A stretch of DNA of 64,000 nt, taken from the NCBI GenBank assembly GCA_014656495.1, contig BNCN01000006.1, forward strand, positions 372,001 to 436,000, in the 5' to 3' direction. Position numbers and translations under genes: made by a program. The notes below the pieces were generated by a model, which saw nothing but the letters and a program-made list of their open reading frames with translations, was not told the DNA's origin and did no database searches. The first letter of the stretch is position 1. Every line of letters begins with the position of its first letter. Positions 18,230 through 26,365 of the stretch are shown in pieces. The DNA comes from Comamonas sp. KCTC 72670. Its GTDB lineage: Bacteria > Myxococcota > Myxococcia > Myxococcales > Myxococcaceae.

Positions 18230-21200
18230 ATGCGCCGTTCGCTTCTCGTCTGCCTCGTGCTCCTGGCCACGGCCGCCACCGCCCAGGAGAAGAAAGCCCC
18301 GCGCGATGCCGATCTCGGCCGGAAGTCCACCACCTCGGTGGACAAGTCCCTGGCTGGCGACATCACCCGCGAAAAGAAGAAGGAAGAGGTCGCCCCCGCG
18401 CTCCAGTACGACCAGTTCCGGCTGGGCGTGGAGCTGCAGGTGGCCTCCAAGCGGCGTGAGCAGATCCAGTCGCTGAAGAAGATCATCTCCCTGTCGCCGG
18501 ATCCGAAGGAGGCCCCCAGCCTCCTGTTCCGGCTCGGCGAGTTCTACTGGGAGGAGTCGAAGTTCTTCTTCTTCGAGGCGAACCGGAAGGACGACGACCT
18601 CATCCAGGCCATGAACCGCAACGACGCCGCGGGTCAGCAGCAGGCCAAGGCGGAGAAGGCGGAGTTCGTCGCGAGGCAGAAGGAGTACGGCAAGCTCGCG
18701 GTGGAGCAGTACACGAAGATCGTCCAGGAGTACCCGGCCTTCGAGCGCACCGACGAGGTGCTCTTCTTCCTCGGCCAGTACCTGATGGAGGACGGCCAGG
18801 ACCGCAAGGCGCTGGTGGCCTTCAAGCGGCTGGTGGAGAAGCACCCGCAGTCCAAGTTCATCCCGGACGCCTACTTCGCCTTCGGCGAGTACTACTTCAA
18901 CAACTCCAAGGGGAAGCGCCCGGAGCTGGAGAAGGCGCTGGTGGCCTACAAGAAGGCCGCCGAGTTCCCGGAGAGCCAGGTGTACGCCTTCGCCCTCTAC
19001 AAGCAGGGCTGGTGCCACTACAACATGGGCGACTTCGAGTCGGCCAAGGACAAGTTCAAGACGGTGGTGCTCTACGGCGAGCTCGCCGGCGCCAACGCGC
19101 TGGAGAAGGACGGCGCGAAGAAGGGCGGCCGCGGCTCGCTGCTGCGCGAGGCGCGCACCGACTACGTGCGTGCGTACGCGCACCAGGGTGACGTGGGGCA
19201 GGCCCGCGCCGAGTTCGGCAAGGTGGCCACCAACCCGGAAGACCGCTTCACGATGCTGAAGCAGCTGGCCAACCTGTACTACGGCGATGGCAAGGACCGC
19301 GAGGCGGCCATCACCTACAACGGCCTCATCAAGGAGAAGCCGCTGTCGCCCGAGGCGCCCGGCTTCCAGGGCCGCATCGTCGACTGCATCCTCCGCATGG
19401 GCAACAAGGAGCGCACGGTGGTCCAGGTGCGCCGGCTCGTGAAGATCATGAAGGAGGTCGAGTCCTCCGGCGTCATCAAGGAGGACAAGGACAAGAAGCT
19501 GCTGGCGGAGGCGAAGGAGCTCTCCGAGCGCACGCTGTCCAACCTCGCCGTCACCTGGCACAACGAGGGCAAGAAGACGCGCAACGAGGAGACGTTCCGT
19601 TACGCGGACGCGGTGTACAGCGACTACCTCACGCTCTTCCCGGAGAACCCCAAGGCGTATGACCTGCGCTTCTTCTGGGCGGAGCTCCTCAACGACAACC
19701 TGCAGAACTTCGAGAAGGCCGCCGCCAACTACACGCTCGTCGTGCTCCAGGACGCCAAGGTGCTGGAGGCCAAGGACGACCAGGGCAAGCCCAAGCCGGG
19801 CAAGCCGGGCAAGTGGCTGCAGAACGCCGCCTACAACGCGGTGCTCTCCTACGACGAGGTCGTGAAGGCCGCCGAGGCGCGGGGCGAGGCCAAGAGCGAG
19901 TCGGTGGGCTCGGACATCACGAAGAAGGCCGCCATCCCCACGCTGAAGAAGGCGCTGCTCGACGCGTGCGAGCGCTACCTCAAGTACGTGCCCAAGGGCG
20001 ACAAGCGGGTGGAGATCGCCTTCAAGGCGGCCAACATCTACTACCGCCACAACCACTTCGACGAGGCGGTGCTGCGCTTCAGCGAAATCGCGCTCGGCTA
20101 CCCCGAGTACAAGTTCGAGAACGGCGAGCGCGCCTCGGAGATCTCCGCCAACCTCATCCTGGACTCGTACCACCTGCTCCAGGACTACGCGAAGGTGAAC
20201 GAGTGGGCGCGGCGCTTCTACGCCAACGACAAGCTGGCGGTGGGCAAGTTCCGCGACGACCTGGCCAAGCTCATCGAGCAGTCGTCCTTCAAGCTCGTCA
20301 GCCAGTTGGAGGAGAAGAAGGAGTTCGAGAAGGCCGCCGAGGCGTACCTGGCCTTCGTGAAGGACTTCCCGCAGACGGAGATCGCCGACCTGGCGCTCTA
20401 CAACGCGTCCGTCGACTACTACAAGGCGAAGCGCCTGGATAAGGCCATCGAGGTGCGCAAGCGCCTGTTCGCCGAGTACCCGCGCTCCAAGCACGTGCCG
20501 GACTCCATCTACGCCAACGCCGAGGCGCTGGAGGCCATTGGCGACTTCGAGGACGCGGCCACCACCTACGAGGCCTACGTGCGCGGCTACGAGCGCAGCC
20601 TCGGGGAGAAGGGCCCCGCGAAGTCCCGGAGCAGCGCCAAGAAGAAGGGCCGGGCGCCCGCGGACGACAAGCCGGCGGCGGTGCAGAAGTGGGACGAGTC
20701 CAAGGCGCAGATCGCCCTGTTCAACGCGGCCACCTACCGCGAGGGCCTGGGCCAGACGAAGGCGGCGCTGCGCAACCGCGAGCACTACCTGACGCTGTGG
20801 CCGCGCGCGAAGGACGCGGACGACATCCGGCTGTCCATCATCGACCTGACGGCCAAGAGCGGCGCGGCCTTCAAGGCCATCAAGATGCTGGAGGAGTACG
20901 AGCGCGACAACATGCGCTCACCCAGCAAGTTCCTGGCCGCCGAGGGCCGCATCGTCGAGCTGTACAAGAAGCTGGGCAAGTCGCGCGACGTGGTGCGCAT
21001 GCAGAAGCGCATCTTCGACCACTTCGACCAGCTGCCCCGCCGCGTGCAGGGCTCGCTGGAGAAGCCGGCGCTCGCCACCGCCGCGCAGGCGCAGTTCCTG
21101 TCGGTGGACCCGGACTGGAACGAGTACCGCCGCCTGAAGCTGTACTGGGGCGCCCCGCCGTCGCCGGAGCGCTTCAAGGCGAGCATCCAGGACAAGAGCC

Positions 21201-21802
21201 GCGCGCTCCAGGTGGTGGAGAAGAAGTACGTGCAGACGGTGACGCTGGGCGCGCCCGAGCCCGCCATCTGCGCGCTGCACCGCATCGGCCTGGCGTATGA
21301 CCACTTCGCCGACCGCCTCATCAACTCGCCCATGCCGCGCGGCCTGGACGAGGAGTCGCAGCAGGCGCTGCGCGACGAGTTCACCAACCAGGCGCAGCCG
21401 CTCAAGGACAAGGCGGCCGAGGCGTTCTCCGCCACGGTGGCCAAGAGCCGCGAGCTGGACGTCTACAACGACTGCGCCGCGGAGAGCCTGAAGCTGCTGC
21501 GGACCACGTACCAGCCGGACCGCTACCCCGAGATGCCGGAGGAGAAGGTGGCGCTGAAGGGCCGCGTGCAGCTGATTGGCGGTGACCTGCTGGCCACCAT
21601 CCAGGACGTGCCGCCGCCGGCCCCCAAGGCGGAGGCGCAGCAGGCGAGGGCGGCGACGCTGCAGGAGGACCTGACGGACCTCACCGCGCAGCTGCGCTCG
21701 CAGACCGAGACCCAGGTGGACGCCCGCCCGGCGGCCCCCGCCAACGGCACCACTCCCGCGAAGCAGGGCGGGAGTGACGAGGAGCCGGAGGACTTCCTCT
21801 AA
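18230..21802 (+). CDS. gltD: Gliding motility TPR protein GltD (AgmU)
   Basis: 1190 residues from ATG 18230, with AGGAAG just upstream and a clear signal peptide ending near TAATAQEKK. The body is helical with many tetratricopeptide-like repeats, for example VAFKRLVEKHPQSKFIPDAYFAFGEYYF, and similar units from about 60 to 1060. A basic spacer (SRSSAKKKGRAP) sits near 800, and the end is an Ala/Pro linker with an acidic tail (EEPEDFL). In M. xanthus GltD/AgmU is a periplasmic part of the gliding machinery found at focal-adhesion sites. It opens the glt cluster. Its stop overlaps the gltE start by one base (TAATG), so the two are coupled. Confidence 0.93.
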   Translation: MRRSLLVCLVLLATAATAQEKKAPRDADLGRKSTTSVDKSLAGDITREKKKEEVAPALQYDQFRLGVELQVASKRREQIQSLKKIISLSPDPKEAPSLLFRLGEFYWEESKFFFFEANRKDDDLIQAMNRNDAAGQQQAKAEKAEFVARQKEYGKLAVEQYTKIVQEYPAFERTDEVLFFLGQYLMEDGQDRKALVAFKRLVEKHPQSKFIPDAYFAFGEYYFNNSKGKRPELEKALVAYKKAAEFPESQVYAFALYKQGWCHYNMGDFESAKDKFKTVVLYGELAGANALEKDGAKKGGRGSLLREARTDYVRAYAHQGDVGQARAEFGKVATNPEDRFTMLKQLANLYYGDGKDREAAITYNGLIKEKPLSPEAPGFQGRIVDCILRMGNKERTVVQVRRLVKIMKEVESSGVIKEDKDKKLLAEAKELSERTLSNLAVTWHNEGKKTRNEETFRYADAVYSDYLTLFPENPKAYDLRFFWAELLNDNLQNFEKAAANYTLVVLQDAKVLEAKDDQGKPKPGKPGKWLQNAAYNAVLSYDEVVKAAEARGEAKSESVGSDITKKAAIPTLKKALLDACERYLKYVPKGDKRVEIAFKAANIYYRHNHFDEAVLRFSEIALGYPEYKFENGERASEISANLILDSYHLLQDYAKVNEWARRFYANDKLAVGKFRDDLAKLIEQSSFKLVSQLEEKKEFEKAAEAYLAFVKDFPQTEIADLALYNASVDYYKAKRLDKAIEVRKRLFAEYPRSKHVPDSIYANAEALEAIGDFEDAATTYEAYVRGYERSLGEKGPAKSRSSAKKKGRAPADDKPAAVQKWDESKAQIALFNAATYREGLGQTKAALRNREHYLTLWPRAKDADDIRLSIIDLTAKSGAAFKAIKMLEEYERDNMRSPSKFLAAEGRIVELYKKLGKSRDVVRMQKRIFDHFDQLPRRVQGSLEKPALATAAQAQFLSVDPDWNEYRRLKLYWGAPPSPERFKASIQDKSRALQVVEKKYVQTVTLGAPEPAICALHRIGLAYDHFADRLINSPMPRGLDEESQQALRDEFTNQAQPLKDKAAEAFSATVAKSRELDVYNDCAAESLKLLRTTYQPDRYPEMPEEKVALKGRVQLIGGDLLATIQDVPPPAPKAEAQQARAATLQEDLTDLTAQLRSQTETQVDARPAAPANGTTPAKQGGSDEEPEDFL

Positions 21803-23223
21803 TGAACCGGACGATTCGCACCATGCGCCTGTTCCCCTTGTTGGCGGCCGTCTCACTGGCCGCCGCCGGTTGTTCCTCCTCCAAGGCCACGGGCCCCAGC
21901 GGGGCCAAGACGGCGGATCCGAACGCCGGCAAGGCCGCGGCGGCGGCGCCCATCTCCAACACGGCCAAGGCCCGCTTCGAGGACGCCCTGAAGGCGTTCG
22001 AAACGCAGAAGAAGGCCAAGGCCATCGACTACCCGGCGCTGGAGCGGAAGTTCCAGTCCGCGCTGGAGGCGGACGCCAACCTGGCGGAGGCCGACTACAA
22101 CCTGGGCGTGCTGGCCGAGCGCCAGGGCAAGCTCCCCGAGGCGCGCAACCACTACAAGGCGGCGCTGGCCAAGAAGCCCTCGCTGCGTCAGGCGTCGGAG
22201 AACCTGGCGGTGATGGAGCAGAACGCGGGCAACGTCGCCGGCGCGGTGGCGCTGTACCAGGAGGTGCTCCAGCGCTACCCGGATGACGCTCAGTCGCGCG
22301 CGCGGCTGGCGGAAATCTACCGGCAGCAGGGGGACCACACCAAGGCCATGGACCTGTCGCGCGCCGCGCTGATGCGCGACCCGCAGTCCACCACCGCGCT
22401 GAAGGTGATGATCCGCAGCTACCTGGACCGCAAGCAGCTCGCCATGGCGAAGCTGGTGGCGCTGCGGGGCGTGAAGCTCGACGGGATGGACCCCGAGCTC
22501 CACCACGCGGTGGGCCTCATCCTCCTGCAGGAGGGCGACGTCGACGAGGCGCGCCTGTCCTTCAAGAAGGCGCTGGAGGTTCGCGAGGACTACGTGCCGT
22601 CGCACGTGGAGCTGGCGCAGCTGGCCATGCAGGCGGAGAACTTCCCCACGGCGGAGGCGCACCTGCGCCGCATCCTGCAGGCGGACGGGAAGAACGCCGC
22701 CGCGCACCTGGACCTGGGCATCGCCTACAAGGGCATGGGCCAGTACGACAAGGCCATGCAGGAGTACGACGAGGCGGAGAAGCTCGACCCCGAGATGGCC
22801 GCCGTGAACCTCAACCGCGCCATCATCCTCCACCGGGTGAAGGACGCGCCCGAGCGCGCCTCGGAGCTGTACCGCAAGTACATCGCCATGGCCGGCGGCG
22901 ACGTCGCGCTGCCTGGCGAGGCGCCCGTGTTCGCCCTGCTGCGCGAGGTGGAGGCCATCGTCAACGCCAAGCGCGAGGCCAGGTTCGCCGAGGAGCAGGC
23001 GAAGCAGATGGAGGAGCTGCAGAAGCAGCAGCAGGCCCAGATGCAGGCCGCGGAGAAGGCGGCCGCTGGCAACGCGACGCCCGCCACCGGCAACGCCACC
23101 GCGCCCAAGGCGACGCCCGCCAGCGGCACCGCGCCCGCGACGCCGCCCCCCGCGAGTGGGACGTCCGACCAGAAGAATGCAGGCACGGCGGAACCCGGCG
23201 AGCCGGAAGACGACCTGCTGTGA
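21802..23223 (+). CDS. gltE: Gliding motility TPR lipoprotein GltE (AglT)
   Basis: 473 residues. The lipobox is AAAGC with Cys24. Tetratricopeptide repeats run from about 60 to 350; examples are EADYNLGVLAERQGKLPEARNHYKAALAKKP and AAHLDLGIAYKGMGQYDKAMQEYDEAEKLDP. After a Gln/Ala-rich helix (EEQAKQMEELQKQQQAQMQ) comes an Ala/Thr/Pro-rich linker and a short acidic tail (EPGEPEDDLL) that resembles the end of GltD. The M. xanthus homologue AglT is needed for adventurous gliding and is thought to sit at the periplasmic side of the outer membrane. Translation is likely coupled to gltD. Confidence 0.93.
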   Translation: MNRTIRTMRLFPLLAAVSLAAAGCSSSKATGPSGAKTADPNAGKAAAAAPISNTAKARFEDALKAFETQKKAKAIDYPALERKFQSALEADANLAEADYNLGVLAERQGKLPEARNHYKAALAKKPSLRQASENLAVMEQNAGNVAGAVALYQEVLQRYPDDAQSRARLAEIYRQQGDHTKAMDLSRAALMRDPQSTTALKVMIRSYLDRKQLAMAKLVALRGVKLDGMDPELHHAVGLILLQEGDVDEARLSFKKALEVREDYVPSHVELAQLAMQAENFPTAEAHLRRILQADGKNAAAHLDLGIAYKGMGQYDKAMQEYDEAEKLDPEMAAVNLNRAIILHRVKDAPERASELYRKYIAMAGGDVALPGEAPVFALLREVEAIVNAKREARFAEEQAKQMEELQKQQQAQMQAAEKAAAGNATPATGNATAPKATPASGTAPATPPPASGTSDQKNAGTAEPGEPEDDLL

Positions 23224-23350
23224 AAGTTGGGATGCCCCCGGGTGCCTTCGCTGTGGCGGGGCCTCGGGGGAAGATGCGAACCTTGTGTTTCCCCCTCATC
23301 CGGGGATTCGGTGTGGGATGGGCCCTGCGAGGCCCGTCTGGGAGGCAGTA

Positions 23351-23620
23351 ATGCGGAAGGCGTTGATGCTGTGTGCGGCGCTCGCGGTGACGCCGGCCCT
23401 GGCCCAGGACGAGGGCTCCAACCCGGGTGGTGCTGGAGAGGGCAATGTGCGCTACTCCAAGACGACCAACATCGACTTCGAGGACGACACCATCGAGGGC
23501 GACCTCACGAAGCCGGATGGCGAGTACATCGAAGCGCGTGACAAGGTGAAGCACTCGAACCTCATCCGCATCCGCGAGGATTTCGAGGACAAGGTGATGC
23601 AGTCCGTGGGCGAGCTGTAG
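23351..23620 (+). CDS. gltF: Small gliding motility protein GltF (CglF)
   Basis: 89 residues from ATG 23351, with GGAGGC ten bases upstream; a longer ORF reading back into gltE is rejected. The signal peptide is MRKALMLCAALAVTPALAQ. The mature part of about 70 residues is acidic and polar (NIDFEDDTIEGDLTKPDGEYIEARDKVKHSNLIRIREDF) with no repeats or Cys. Its position between gltE and gltG, and the size, match M. xanthus GltF, also described as CglF because the mutant can be stimulated by contact with wild-type cells. It is predicted to be periplasmic. The assignment rests on gene order and overall look. Confidence 0.85.
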   Translation: MRKALMLCAALAVTPALAQDEGSNPGGAGEGNVRYSKTTNIDFEDDTIEGDLTKPDGEYIEARDKVKHSNLIRIREDFEDKVMQSVGEL

Positions 23621-23696
23621 CCAGCGCCGCGATTGGGCGGGAACCCGCCGCCACCAGCGTTGTCTGTCACCGTACCCACCTTTTGTAGGAGCCCCC

Positions 23697-25616
23697 ATGG
23701 CCGTTCCTCTGACACTCAAGGTCTTCAAGGGCGACTCGCTGGTCGCCTCCAAGGACTACGAGCGCGACATCATCAAGATTGGCCGTCTGTCTTCCGCGCA
23801 CCTGTGCCTGGAGGACGACAAGGTCAGCCGCATCCACTCCGTCATCGAGGTCGCCGGCGACGGCGCCATGTCCATCATCGACATGGGCAGCGTCGAAGGC
23901 ACGTACGTCAACGGCAAGCGCGTCACCAAGGGGCAGCTGTCCTTCGGTGACGAGATTCGCGTGGGTGGCACCACCATCCGCCTGGAGAACCCGGCCGCGG
24001 TGGCCGCGGTGAACCTGGCCGCCGCCGCCGCCAGCACCGACGTGGAGACGGAGAAGAACCCGGTGGTCGCCGCCGCGGCGCCGGCCGTGGGCCTGGCGCA
24101 GGCCGCGGTGGCCGCCCCGGCCGAGGCCGCCATCGACCCGTCCTTCGCCGCCACGCAGGAGAGCGCGGTGATTGCCGCGGCGCCCGCGCCCGCCCCGGTC
24201 GCGGCCGCTCCCGTGGAAGCCGCGCCGCGCGTGCGCACCGTGCGCCGCACCAAGTCCAGCGGCCCCATGGGCGTGGCCCTCCACTTCATGTGGGGCGAGC
24301 AGCGCGTGGGCGAGTTCTTCATCGCGCCCGGCAAGAAGCGGCTCTTCACGGTGGGCAGCCAGAAGGGCGTGGACTTCGTCATGGGCGACTCCCGGCTGGG
24401 AGGCCCGAAGTTCGACGTGCTGCGCTCGGACGGCCAGTCCTTCACCGTGCGCTTCACCGCGAAGATGAAGGGCGAGCTCACCCGCAAGGGGGAGACGCTG
24501 GACCTCAAGGCCGTCATCGAGGCCGGCAAGGCCTCGCACGAGGGGGACGCGTACTCGCTCACGCTCGAGGCGGACGACTTCATCTGGGTGGACCTGGGCG
24601 GCGTGTCCGTCGAGGTGGGCTTCGAGCCCGTGCCCAAGCGCGTCGTGGTGCCGCTGGGCGAGTCGATGGACTACACCGCGCTCAACATCTTCCTGGTGCT
24701 GTTCTTCATCGCGACGGCGTTCGTCATCACCGCGATGAACCGCACGGGGGTCGGTGACGAGTACGCGGACGAGCTGTCGGTCGACAACGCGCGCATCGCC
24801 AAGCTCATCATCAAGCCGCCGGAGACGCAGAAGAACAAGTTCCTCGAGCGCCTCAACCAGCAGAAGGAGCAGAAGAAGAGCGGCGAGATGGCCGCGAAGA
24901 GCCGGGGCGACGAAGGCCAGATGGGCAAGAAGGACGCGCCCAAGACCAACAACCGCACCGCGCCCAAGGGCGACCCGTCCAAGAAGGACGAGGCGCGCGC
25001 GCTGACGGCCAAGATCTTCGGCGGCGGCAAGGGCGGCATCTCCACCGTGTTCGGCAAGAGCGGCCTGGGCGGCGACCTGAAGAGCGCCATGGGCAACATG
25101 TTCGGCGCCAAGACGGGCAACTCCGGCGGCTTCGGCGGCCTGGGCCTGCGCGGCGGCGGCGGTGGCGGCGGCGGCACCGGTGACACCATCGGCATCGGTG
25201 GTATCGGCACCAAGGGCCGTGGCGGCGGCACCGGCTCCTACGGCAGCGGCGTGGGCGTGCTGGGTGGCAAGCAGAGCGTCGACGTGGGCATCACGTCCTC
25301 GGAGCCGGAGGTCATGGGCTCGCTGGACAAGGAGCTCATCCGCAAGGTCATCCACATGAACCGCGGGCAGATCCGCTACTGCTACGAGAGCATGCTCAAC
25401 CGCTTCCCGAAGCTGGGCGGCAAGGTGGCGGTGAAGTTCGTCATCGCCGCGAACGGCTCGGTCGCGTCCTCGTCGGTGGCGCAGTCCACGGCGGGCAACG
25501 CGGAGCTGGAGACGTGCGTGGCCGGCCGCGTGCGCACCTGGAAGTTCCCTGAGCCGAAGGGCGGCGGCGTGGTGGTCGTCACGTACCCGTTCATCTTCAA
25601 GCAGTCCGGCGAATAG
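23697..25616 (+). CDS. gltG: Gliding motility protein GltG: FHA domain, membrane span, TonB-like C-terminus
   Basis: 639 residues. An FHA domain occupies about 1-98 (IIKIGRLSSAHLCLEDDKVSRIHSVIE, VEGTYVNGKRV) and would read phosphothreonine in the cytoplasm. An Ala-rich linker leads to a second beta-rich domain at about 184-320. One membrane span is at 328-347 (ALNIFLVLFFIATAFVITAMN). The periplasmic part has a Lys/Gln-rich coil, a long Gly-rich region (about 440-540) and a C-terminal AgmX/PglI-type domain (541-639) with two Cys (RYCYESM, ETCVAGRV). In M. xanthus GltG is an inner-membrane component able to reach across the periplasm toward the outer membrane. The cytoplasmic FHA suggests control by phosphorylation. 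Confidence 0.92.
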   Translation: MAVPLTLKVFKGDSLVASKDYERDIIKIGRLSSAHLCLEDDKVSRIHSVIEVAGDGAMSIIDMGSVEGTYVNGKRVTKGQLSFGDEIRVGGTTIRLENPAAVAAVNLAAAAASTDVETEKNPVVAAAAPAVGLAQAAVAAPAEAAIDPSFAATQESAVIAAAPAPAPVAAAPVEAAPRVRTVRRTKSSGPMGVALHFMWGEQRVGEFFIAPGKKRLFTVGSQKGVDFVMGDSRLGGPKFDVLRSDGQSFTVRFTAKMKGELTRKGETLDLKAVIEAGKASHEGDAYSLTLEADDFIWVDLGGVSVEVGFEPVPKRVVVPLGESMDYTALNIFLVLFFIATAFVITAMNRTGVGDEYADELSVDNARIAKLIIKPPETQKNKFLERLNQQKEQKKSGEMAAKSRGDEGQMGKKDAPKTNNRTAPKGDPSKKDEARALTAKIFGGGKGGISTVFGKSGLGGDLKSAMGNMFGAKTGNSGGFGGLGLRGGGGGGGGTGDTIGIGGIGTKGRGGGTGSYGSGVGVLGGKQSVDVGITSSEPEVMGSLDKELIRKVIHMNRGQIRYCYESMLNRFPKLGGKVAVKFVIAANGSVASSSVAQSTAGNAELETCVAGRVRTWKFPEPKGGGVVVVTYPFIFKQSGE

Positions 25617-25637
25617 CGCCGGGTGGCCTTTCTTTCG

Positions 25638-25668
25638 GGTGGGCGGGCCTGATGAGGGGCCGCCCACC
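25638..25668 (+). terminator. Hairpin between gltG and gltH
   Basis: GGTGGGCGG (25638-25646) pairs exactly with CCGCCCACC (25660-25668) over a 13-base loop. GCGCCTTTCCCC follows, which is not a full U-tract. It begins 22 bases after the gltG stop. It may act as an attenuator or mRNA-stability element in the operon, not necessarily a full stop. Confidence 0.45.
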
Positions 25669-25723
25669 GCGCCTTTCCCCGGCTCTCACTCCCCCCCGGG
25701 AGCCGGGCCAATGTCAGGACCGC

Positions 25724-26353
25724 ATGAAAGCCCTCGCCTCACTTGCCCTGTGCGCCTCGTTCCTCCTCCCCACGGTCGCGAGCGCCCAGACGTCCACCAA
25801 CGCTCCGGGGGACCGCCCCGCCGTCACGTTCGATGAAATCGAGCGGGGCATCTACTTCGCGGTGATGGGGGGACCCTTGTTCCTCACCAACCCGCCGGCG
25901 CCGGAGGGCACGCCGCGTCCGTTCTCCTCCGGGCCCATGGCCCAGGTGGAAGTGGGCGTGGACCTGGGCGAGCGCCTGTCTGTCGGCGTGTTCATCATGG
26001 GGTCGAGCATCCGGACGAGCGCTGACTACGTCGGCAACTCGGGCGGCGCGGTCTCTGGTGACTTTTCCACGCTGGTCCCCGGCGCGGCGCTCCGGGCGCG
26101 GCTGGTGGGGTTCGCGGACAGTCAGGAAGTGAAGCGCACCTGGTTCTATCTCCGCGCGGGCGCTGGCTATGCGATGTTCTCGCCGAAGCGGCTCCTCCCC
26201 GATTCCGACATTCTTGTGTTTGCCGGGCCCGGAGTGGAGTACTACACACGGCTGCGCCACTTTTCCGTGGGGCTCGAGGTGACGGGGAGCTACCTCGTCT
26301 CCGGGGGCTCGTTCGGGTTCGCGGTGGCGCCGAACATTCGCTACGCGTTCTAG
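25724..26353 (+). CDS. gltH: Outer-membrane gliding motility protein GltH (CglE)
   Basis: 209 residues from ATG 25724, with signal peptide MKALASLALCASFLLPTVASAQ. The mature protein has alternating hydrophobic strands with Gly and aromatic residues (YFAVMGGPLFLTN, AQVEVGVDLGERLSVGVFIMG, WFYLRAGAGYAMFS, RHFSVGLEVTGSYLVSGG) and ends in an aromatic residue (NIRYAF), the hallmark of an outer-membrane beta-barrel, here about eight strands. The M. xanthus counterpart, GltH or CglE, belongs to the outer-membrane platform of the gliding machine, together with GltA and GltB encoded elsewhere. The next gene starts 12 bases later. Confidence 0.88.
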   Translation: MKALASLALCASFLLPTVASAQTSTNAPGDRPAVTFDEIERGIYFAVMGGPLFLTNPPAPEGTPRPFSSGPMAQVEVGVDLGERLSVGVFIMGSSIRTSADYVGNSGGAVSGDFSTLVPGAALRARLVGFADSQEVKRTWFYLRAGAGYAMFSPKRLLPDSDILVFAGPGVEYYTRLRHFSVGLEVTGSYLVSGGSFGFAVAPNIRYAF

Positions 26354-26365
26354 CGGGAGAAAGAC

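Noticed and set aside
17947..18486. 180-residue N-terminal extension of the helical protein of the DnaC-like operon
   Set aside because: It covers the gltD promoter and leader and the gltD signal-peptide region in antisense; ATG 17946 begins a more natural protein.
18101..20785. An 894-residue ORF antisense to gltD
   Set aside because: Same artefact: no domain, biased composition, complete overlap with a recognised gene.
25150..25265. Gly-rich region of GltG read as a secreted PE_PGRS-like or collagen-like protein
   Set aside because: It sits in the periplasmic linker of a clear FHA/membrane/TonB-like protein and needs no separate gene.
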